Shown here: one piece after another, positions 33,822 to 38,557 of the stretch
Numbering within the stretch: the stretch's first letter is position 1
How the letters are laid out: every line of letters begins with the position of its first letter
Assembly (NCBI GenBank): GCA_013284265.1
Contig: JABTBR010000059.1
Span: 1 to 38,557 of the forward strand
Length of the DNA: 38,557 nucleotides
DNA from: Oxalobacteraceae bacterium
Lineage (GTDB): Bacteria; Pseudomonadota; Gammaproteobacteria; Burkholderiales; Burkholderiaceae_D
Reading direction: 5' to 3'
Program-made: the position numbers and the translations under genes
The notes under the pieces: generated by a model
Seen by the model: only the letters and a program-made list of their open reading frames with translations
Databases searched by the model: none
What the model was told of the DNA's origin: nothing

Positions 33822-33990
33822 AACCCACGGCGTAACCCTGAAAACCCACGGCGTAACCCTGGGGTCTGACCCGCCGGGTCAGACCCCGGCTCTTTGCCGT
33901 GGGTTTAAATGAAGTCCCCGGCTCTTTGCCGTGGGTTTAAATGAAGTCCCCGGCTCTTTGCCGTGGGTTTAAATGAAGTCCCCGGCTCTT
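33820..33990. repeat. Palindromic element, copy 4, with tandem duplications of both arms
   Basis: The left arm unit AAAACCCACGGCGTAACCCTG (21 bp) occurs twice in tandem (33820-33840 and 33841-33861). The intact inner palindrome follows with axis base C (GGGTCTGACCCG-C-CGGGTCAGACCC). The right arm is then repeated: 32-bp units beginning CCCCGGCTCTTTGCCGTGGG and ending TTTAAATGAAGT at 33884-33915, 33916-33947 and 33948-33979, plus an 11-bp partial fourth. The block fills the whole gap between the DJ-1/PfpI and TonB-receptor genes. Confidence 0.93.
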
Positions 33991-34000
33991 CGCCTTTCGT

Positions 34001-36103
34001 CTACAGCTTATACACCGCCTGCAGCGAAAACGCGCGTGGCGCCATCGGCAGGTCGTGCGGCAGGTTCAGTCCCGGCGCGATGCTCGGCTCGCGCACATCG
34101 GCATCGAACAGATTGCGGATCGAGGCCGAGAAATTCCACTGATTGCGGCTGCGGTGCGTGGCCAGCGTCAGGTCGATGGTGGTGTAGTCCTTGATCGCGG
34201 TGCGCGCGTCGCCGGGCGCGCGCTTGCGGCCCGCCACCCAGTTCAGCTGTGAGCTGAGCAGGTAGCCGCTGGCGACCTGCCAGTCGGCGCGGCCATAGGC
34301 GTGATGGTGGGGCGCATAGCCGGCATCCTTGCCGGTGGCCTCGTCGACCGAGCGCTGCCAGGCGTAGTTGCCCAGCATGCGCCAGTCGCGATTCAAGGTC
34401 CAGCTGGTTTCGAGCTCGACGCCGTGGCCGGTCTGGTCGCCCGTGTTGGCATACGTGGCGCCGGTGCCGGCCACCGCGTTCGGCACGGTGCGGATGATGT
34501 TCCCCATCGAGTAGCGGTACAAGGTCAGGTTCAGCTGCGCGTCCGACCGTGCCTGCCACGAGAACGAGGCTTCGGCCGTGCCATTGGTTTCCGGCTTCAG
34601 GTTCGGATTGCCCAGCGCGACCGGGTTGGCCACGCTATAGCTTTCGTTGAAGGCCGGTGCGCGGAAGGCGCGGCCGTACAGCAGCTTGGCGGTCAGGTCG
34701 AAGGAGGCGTCCCACACCAGCGCCAGGCGCGGATTGGTGGTGCTGCCGAAATCGGAATAGCGGTCGTGGCGCACGCCCGCCGTCAAATTCCAGTCCTTGG
34801 CCACATGCCATTCATCCTGCAGGAAGATGTAGTCGATCTTGCGGCGGTGCGGATAGATATACGGATTGGTGGCGGAAAAATCGACCACCTGCGGCAGCGG
34901 AATCGGGGTGCCGTTCGGCGCATAGGTAAAATTGCGCGTCTCGCGGGTGCGGTACATATTCAGGTCGTCGTGGCCGACCCCGATCCGGAAATGGTGCCGC
35001 TCGATGCCGCTGTAGTCGGCGAAGGCGGACAGGCGCAGCTGGCGTTCCCAGTAATCGGGGCCGCCTATCATTCCGTTCGGGAAGCTCCCGGTGGGGAATT
35101 TCAGGCCGGGTGGCAGCAGCTGGAAGTCGACCGGAATCTCCTGCACGAACTGCTGGCCGACGACGGTGGCGCCCAGGCCCCAGTCGCGGGTAAATTGCGG
35201 TTCCGCCCAGGACAGGCTGGCGGTATAGCGTTCGCTGCGCTGGCTGCCGACCGGGTCGAGCGCGGACGCGATGCCGGCGCCGGTGCCCAGATTGTCGCGG
35301 TACTTGGCGCCGAAGCGCGCGCGCCAGGGGCCGTTGCTCAAGTCGATATTGGCGTCGATGGCATCGTAGCCGGTGCTGACCGGGCCGGGCGCCAGGCTGG
35401 CGTGGGTGCCGAAAATGCTGTCGTTGCGGGTCTGCGCATCGGCGTCGATCACGCTTTTAGAGCCATCGCTTTTACCGACGCGGATATACGCCGCCAGGTC
35501 CATGGGCCCGAGCTTGCCACCGTGCTGCAGCCAGGCGTCGCGGGTCTGGAAGGAGGCCAGGCGGGCACCGACTTCGGTGCCTGGCGTATCGGCAGCGCTC
35601 TTGGTGATGATGTTGATCACGCCGGAGAAGGCGTCCGAGCCATACAGGGCCGAGCCGGGACCGCGGATGATTTCGATGCGGGCGATATGCTCGACCGGAT
35701 ACCCCCCCCACAGATTGCCCTTGTTGCCCAGATAGGCGGTGGTGACGGGCAGGCCGTTCTGCAGCACCAGCAGTTGCGGGGAGAACTGGCTGTAGATGCC
35801 GCGCACGACATACAAGGGAGAGTAATTGTTCGCGCTGCGGGTCACATGCAGACCGGCCACGCCTTCGAGCACCTGATCGAGATCGGTGGCGCCGATGGCG
35901 GCGATATCGGCGGCGGTGATCACCACGGCCACGGCGGGTGCGCGCCGCAGCGACTGGGTACTGCCGGTGGCGATGCTGATGCTGTCGTTATCGCCGTATA
36001 CCAGCGTCAGTTCATCTTCTTCGCTACCTGGTGCGGCGACAGCCATGACTGGAACAGCCAAGGCCGCGGCCAGCCAGTAACACATTGCTCGTGAAGACTT
36101 CAC
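34001..36103 (-). CDS. TonB-dependent outer-membrane receptor
   Basis: A 700-residue outer-membrane receptor. A signal peptide (about 24 residues, ending A-V-A-A) is followed by a TonB-box-like D-E-L-T-L-V-Y. The plug domain (about 50-170) has V-V-I-T-A-A-D-I-A-A-I-G, L-L-V-L-Q-N-G-L-P-V and R-I-E-I-I-R-G-P-G-S-A-L-Y-G-S-D-A-F-S-G-V-I-N-I-I-T. The remainder is a 22-strand barrel with many aromatic-ended strands. The BtuB/ColI-like plug suggests import of an iron chelate, cobalamin or similar, but the ligand is open. The start is GTG at 36103 with AAGGGAGA upstream; an ATG six codons later is the alternative. Confidence 0.92.
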   Translation of the reverse strand: MKSSRAMCYWLAAALAVPVMAVAAPGSEEDELTLVYGDNDSISIATGSTQSLRRAPAVAVVITAADIAAIGATDLDQVLEGVAGLHVTRSANNYSPLYVVRGIYSQFSPQLLVLQNGLPVTTAYLGNKGNLWGGYPVEHIARIEIIRGPGSALYGSDAFSGVINIITKSAADTPGTEVGARLASFQTRDAWLQHGGKLGPMDLAAYIRVGKSDGSKSVIDADAQTRNDSIFGTHASLAPGPVSTGYDAIDANIDLSNGPWRARFGAKYRDNLGTGAGIASALDPVGSQRSERYTASLSWAEPQFTRDWGLGATVVGQQFVQEIPVDFQLLPPGLKFPTGSFPNGMIGGPDYWERQLRLSAFADYSGIERHHFRIGVGHDDLNMYRTRETRNFTYAPNGTPIPLPQVVDFSATNPYIYPHRRKIDYIFLQDEWHVAKDWNLTAGVRHDRYSDFGSTTNPRLALVWDASFDLTAKLLYGRAFRAPAFNESYSVANPVALGNPNLKPETNGTAEASFSWQARSDAQLNLTLYRYSMGNIIRTVPNAVAGTGATYANTGDQTGHGVELETSWTLNRDWRMLGNYAWQRSVDEATGKDAGYAPHHHAYGRADWQVASGYLLSSQLNWVAGRKRAPGDARTAIKDYTTIDLTLATHRSRNQWNFSASIRNLFDADVREPSIAPGLNLPHDLPMAPRAFSLQAVYKL

Positions 36104-36238
36104 AGTCTTATCTCCCTTGAACTATTTCTTTGCATTGTAGCCTTTGGGTTCTTGCTCATGTACAAATTATCATGCTTGCCAGCGAGATTGCCGTGCGCCC
36201 GCAACAGCCGCGTGGCCGCAGCGGGACGCCAAACCGGA

Positions 36239-37087
36239 TCAGGCCGCGCCGGCTGTCGTGGTCATTTCGGCATGGCTGCGCCAGCGCCGGACCGGCAAGC
36301 CTTCATAGGCGACGCCACTGCAGGGGGTGGGAAATAGCGTGCCTTCTGGCTTTGCGGCCGCTTCCACCAGACAGGGCGGCATGCCGGCCAGGAAAGTCGG
36401 AATGCGCAGCAGCTGATATTCGCGCGCCGACAGACCCATGTCGGCGATCAGCGCGGCATGCAGGGACGCGTAATTCATGCGCAGTTGCGGGTAGCGTGGA
36501 AGCAACACTTTTTCGACGTCGAAGGCCAGTTGGACGTGTGCGCCATCGGCCAGGCCGAGTTGTTCGGCCAGTTCCATAATCCAGGGCAGGCGTTCGTCGC
36601 AATTATTGATCGGGCGGCCGTAGCCGTAGACGCGGTGGGTGCGGGCTTCTTCCAGCACCAGCGGGGCCAGTTCGGCGCCGTCCGCCACGGCCAGCGCCAT
36701 GCGCTGCAGGAAGTCGATCGCGCGCAGGCCGGCCTGGCCGCCGTAGACGGTCGCCTCGGACAGGGCCAGCGCGGCCACGATGCCCAGGTTGGCGCTGCTG
36801 CGCGCGCTGCCGGCCAGGCCGGCCACGCGATTGTTCCACAGACGCGCGTCGGGATAGCTGGTGTAGACCCAGATCGCATGCAGCATCTCGGTCTGGGCCG
36901 CGCTCAGGCGCTTGCCGCTGATACCGAAGACATAGAGTTCGACCCAGTCGAGCTGGCGCAGGTCCTGGTGCAGGTCGTGGCCGCGGAAGATGGCATGGCT
37001 GCCGGGGTAGGCCGCGCCCATGCTGGTGCGCAGGCGGCCGGCGTGGGCTGCCAGCAGATCCGGGCCGGTCAGTTCAGGTGTGTTCAT
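36239..37087 (-). CDS. Citrate-synthase-fold protein lacking catalytic residues (putative pseudo-subunit)
   Basis: A 282-residue protein of the citrate synthase/citryl-CoA lyase fold: S-Y-P-D-A-R-L-W-N-N-R-V-A-G-L-A near 78-92, Y-G-G-Q-A-G-L-R-A-I-D-F-L, H-R-V-Y-G-Y-G-R-P-I-N-N-C-D-E-R and the ending Y-E-G-L-P-V-R-R-W. By motif alignment, the three catalytic positions of the family look replaced: His to Tyr115 in T-V-Y-G-G, His to Arg158 in G-Y-G-R-P, and Asp to Asn205 in M-N-Y-A-S. It may be a structural or regulatory partner of the upstream paralogue. The ATG at 37087 overlaps the upstream stop (ATGA) and has GGAG nearby; a TTG at 37123 lies in the repeat and is rejected. Confidence 0.75.
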   Translation of the reverse strand: MNTPELTGPDLLAAHAGRLRTSMGAAYPGSHAIFRGHDLHQDLRQLDWVELYVFGISGKRLSAAQTEMLHAIWVYTSYPDARLWNNRVAGLAGSARSSANLGIVAALALSEATVYGGQAGLRAIDFLQRMALAVADGAELAPLVLEEARTHRVYGYGRPINNCDERLPWIMELAEQLGLADGAHVQLAFDVEKVLLPRYPQLRMNYASLHAALIADMGLSAREYQLLRIPTFLAGMPPCLVEAAAKPEGTLFPTPCSGVAYEGLPVRRWRSHAEMTTTAGAA

Positions 37088-38112
37088 GCGGGCTCCGGGA
37101 CGCTTGTCGAAAACCCACGGCAAAGAGCCGGGGTCTGACCCAAGGGTCCGGTGAGGGGCTGCGCCCCGCCTGTCCCGTCGGGACAGGCCCCCAGGGGTAC
37201 GCCGTGGGTTTTTGTCGGGGTTAACCCCAGGGTTGCGCTTTGGGTTTTCTCTTGCTGCGCCGGTTCAAGTTCCACCGGATAAAAAGGAAAGCGCCGGAAG
37301 CCGCTCACTTTCTGCTCCAGCGCATGCGCGGCCGCGCCCGGAAGGCGCAGCAGCAGGAACAACATCTCGCCCTCGTCCGGCGTCAGGTGCAGATCGGTGA
37401 ACACGCAGGCGGCCACGCCGGACAGCGCCAGCGGCAGGCCAATGCGCGCATGGATACCATCCACATGCCGCGCCAGCCATGCCGTATTCGCTCCCGCGCC
37501 GCATTGCACCAGTGTCGCCAGCAACTGGCGCAGCACGGTCGGGGTGGACACGCCGTGCGGATCGAAGCCCGGCAGGCGCGTGGCGCGCGGCCACACTTCG
37601 ATCGGTTCGCTGCCGGCGGCAAAATCATAGGCCGCCCAGGCTTCCACGTCGGGACCGCACTGCTGCCACATCTGCATCGCATCGTAGACATCGCGCGCGC
37701 CGCCGTGGCGGCCGGCGCCCACCGACAGCGCGGCGATCAGCGCGGCGGCGGCGGTGGAACCGCCGACCGCGCCGCACATGGCGGCATGCACCGAGGCTTC
37801 ACGCGGGCCGGGATTGGCCAGCGCCACGGCCAGCGCTTCGAGCGTGTCGACAGCCTGCGGCGCGGGCGGGCGGTCGCGCAGCAGCAGCAACAGCATCTCG
37901 ACCCAGCGCGCCTGTCCCACCAGCTCGCCGAACACGTCGAAGCCGCGGCAATAGGCCGCCTTGGCGGCGAAGGGATTGTCGGCTTCCGGCTCTTCGCGCC
38001 AGATGCGGGTGTGGATCAGATCGCGCTCGGAAATCGTGGCGCCGCCGTGCATGCCGCCGCCGGTGCCGCCACTGTTCCCGTCATGTATGCCGCCATTCAT
38101 GGCGGCGCTCAT
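37084..38112 (-). CDS. Citrate synthase/citryl-CoA lyase-like protein with repeat-encoded C-terminal tail
   Basis: A 342-residue protein of the citrate-synthase superfamily that keeps the catalytic positions: His136 in G-R-H-G-G-A, His186 in L-P-G-F-D-P-H-G and Asp218 in R-H-V-D-G. R-L-P-G-A-A-A-H-A-L-E-Q follows near residue 256. It probably cleaves or forms a C-C bond beside an acyl-CoA; the substrate is unknown. The family part ends near F-Y-P-V-E-L-E-P (residue 284). Residues 289-334 are encoded by palindromic elements and read K-T-Q-S-A-T-L-G-L-T-P-T-K-T-H-G-V and onward to L-C-R-G-F. The frame runs through to an ATGA overlap with the next gene. The start at 38112 overlaps the ThDP-gene stop (ATGA); later Met codons (5, 21) are alternatives. 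Confidence 0.78.
   Translation of the reverse strand: MSAAMNGGIHDGNSGGTGGGMHGGATISERDLIHTRIWREEPEADNPFAAKAAYCRGFDVFGELVGQARWVEMLLLLLRDRPPAPQAVDTLEALAVALANPGPREASVHAAMCGAVGGSTAAAALIAALSVGAGRHGGARDVYDAMQMWQQCGPDVEAWAAYDFAAGSEPIEVWPRATRLPGFDPHGVSTPTVLRQLLATLVQCGAGANTAWLARHVDGIHARIGLPLALSGVAACVFTDLHLTPDEGEMLFLLLRLPGAAAHALEQKVSGFRRFPFYPVELEPAQQEKTQSATLGLTPTKTHGVPLGACPDGTGGAQPLTGPLGQTPALCRGFSTSVPEPA
37110..37248. repeat. Palindromic element, copy 5 (composite, in coding sequence)
   Basis: 37110-37213 has outer arms AAAACCCACGGC and GCCGTGGGTTTTT. Half of the usual core remains (GAGCCGGGGTCTGACCC). The other half is replaced by two hairpins: GGGGCTGCGCCCC and GCCTGTCCCG-T-CGGGACAGGC. 37214-37248 is a half-element (minus strand AAAACCCAAAGCGCAACC plus GGGGTTAACCCC). 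Both are translated on the minus strand as the tail of the citrate-synthase-like protein. Confidence 0.88.
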
Positions 38113-38557
38113 GCCATGTCGTCCAGCAGCACGCGCAGGCGGCTGCCCATCGGTGGCACTTCTTCCGGATCGATATGCACGTCGAGCAGGGTCGGGCCGG
38201 GATAGTTCAGCAGCGCCTTGATGTCGAGCGCTTCCAGCTCCGCCGCCGAGCGGATGGTGTGGCCGCGCCCGCCCTGAGCACGCGCCATCGCCGCGAAGTC
38301 GGTAGCTGGCAGCGCATAACCGATCTGCTCGCCGCCACCGAGGCGCTGGCCATGCTTGACCATGCCCAGCGCGCGGTCGTTGAGCACCACGAAGATCACG
38401 CACAGCTGCTCGGCCACCGCGACCGACATTTCCTGGCCGCTCATCAGCATGCTGCCGTCGCCGGTGATGCAGACCACCGGCGCGGCCGGATTGGCCGCCG
38501 CCGTGCCGACCGCCGCGGGGGGGGGGGGCGGGCGCCGGCCGCCGGCGCCGGGCTGGC
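38109..38557 (-). CDS. ThDP-dependent enzyme, C-terminal fragment (partial)
   Basis: The C-terminal part of a thiamine-diphosphate enzyme of the acetolactate synthase/decarboxylase group; the 5' end is beyond the window. V-V-C-I-T-G-D-G-S-M-L-M-S is the ThDP/Mg motif (G-D-G-S), continued by L-N-D-R-A-L-G-M-V-K-H-G (the N of G-D-G...N-N is displaced). The end P-P-M-G-S-R-L matches acetolactate-synthase-like proteins. Upstream of P-A-A-V-G-T the frame runs into a poly-proline stretch from a 12-G run, which does not look like the expected G-x-M-G-x-x-L-P and is probably sequence error. The stop overlaps the start of the next gene by ATGA. Confidence 0.8.
   Translation of the reverse strand, partial: QPGAGGRRPPPPPAAVGTAAANPAAPVVCITGDGSMLMSGQEMSVAVAEQLCVIFVVLNDRALGMVKHGQRLGGGEQIGYALPATDFAAMARAQGGRGHTIRSAAELEALDIKALLNYPGPTLLDVHIDPEEVPPMGSRLRVLLDDMA
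38517..38557. other. Low-complexity edge, probable assembly artefact
   Basis: A run of 12 G (38517-38528) is followed by 29 bases containing only G and C except for one T. Read in the ThDP-enzyme frame it gives repeated Pro instead of conserved residues. Confidence 0.6.

Noticed and set aside
33820..33990. Repeated units as a CRISPR array
   Set aside because: Units are directly adjacent with no unique spacers, and they are parts of the dispersed palindromic element.
34301..36094. 597-codon plus-strand open frame opposite the TonB receptor
   Set aside because: No domain or start signal is visible, and the minus-strand receptor is complete.

Overview
The window looks like chromosomal DNA of a GC-rich betaproteobacterium, most likely an Oxalobacteraceae member of the Massilia/Duganella/Janthinobacterium type. 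This rests on gene content and protein flavour (chorismate synthase beside a phenylpropionate-type MFS carrier, a cyo oxidase followed by SURF1 and a RegB/RegA pair, a DUF3369-type response regulator); no database search was possible. Genes are dense on both strands. I see no rRNA, tRNA, CRISPR array, transposase or phage gene.

Layout. 1-2.3 kb: metY and an alpha/beta hydrolase as a coupled minus-strand pair. 2.4-5.3 kb: a CBS-domain protein and a large response regulator with GGDEF and EAL domains. 5.5-9.6 kb: aroC, an MFS carrier, and a secreted chitin-binding polysaccharide deacetylase. 9.9-12.2 kb: an ArsR-family repressor, a fatty-acid desaturase and a membrane/SRPBCC-like protein in one operon, preceded by a perfect 34-bp palindromic operator. 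12.4-16.5 kb: a secreted thermolysin/fungalysin-type protease with a PPC domain, a small lipoprotein-like protein and a secreted SGNH hydrolase. 16.5-19.7 kb: a GlxA-type regulator divergent from a glutathione transferase, then an MHS-family transporter. 19.8-26.7 kb: cyoABCD, surf1, regB and regA, almost all overlapping or separated by only a few bases. This is a terminal oxidase, an assembly factor and a redox-sensing two-component system in one cluster. 26.9-28.3 kb: a 19-cysteine copper-storage-type protein and a methyltransferase. 28.6-32.8 kb: two paralogous periplasmic binding-type proteins (about 69% identical) on either side of a class A penicillin-binding protein. 32.9-36.1 kb: a DJ-1/PfpI protein and a TonB-dependent receptor. 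36.2-38.5 kb: a minus-strand operon of a ThDP enzyme and two citrate-synthase-fold proteins joined by ATGA overlaps.

Most striking is a dispersed palindromic element of about 65 bp, present at five loci (1, 2945, 24576, 33820 and 37110). It has outer arms AAAACCCACGGC/GCCGTGGGTTT and an inner hairpin GGGTCTGACCCG-N-CGGGTCAGACCC. The axis base is a different nucleotide in each of the four intact copies, and one copy carries a compensatory swap in the stem. Every copy keeps the same reading frame open (K-T-H/Q-G-V-T-x-G-S-D-P-x-G-Q/L-T-P-x-L-C-R-G-F). Two copies are translated in exactly that frame, one inside SURF1 and one as the C-terminal tail of a citrate-synthase-like protein. This resembles the protein-coding palindromic elements known from Rickettsia.

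The second point of interest is the 3'-terminal operon. One citrate-synthase-like subunit keeps the catalytic His/His/Asp positions. Its partner appears to have lost all three (Tyr, Arg, Asn), which suggests a heteromeric enzyme with a pseudo-catalytic subunit, working with a ThDP enzyme on an unknown substrate. The last ~40 bases (a 12-G run, then almost pure G/C) look like an assembly edge artefact.
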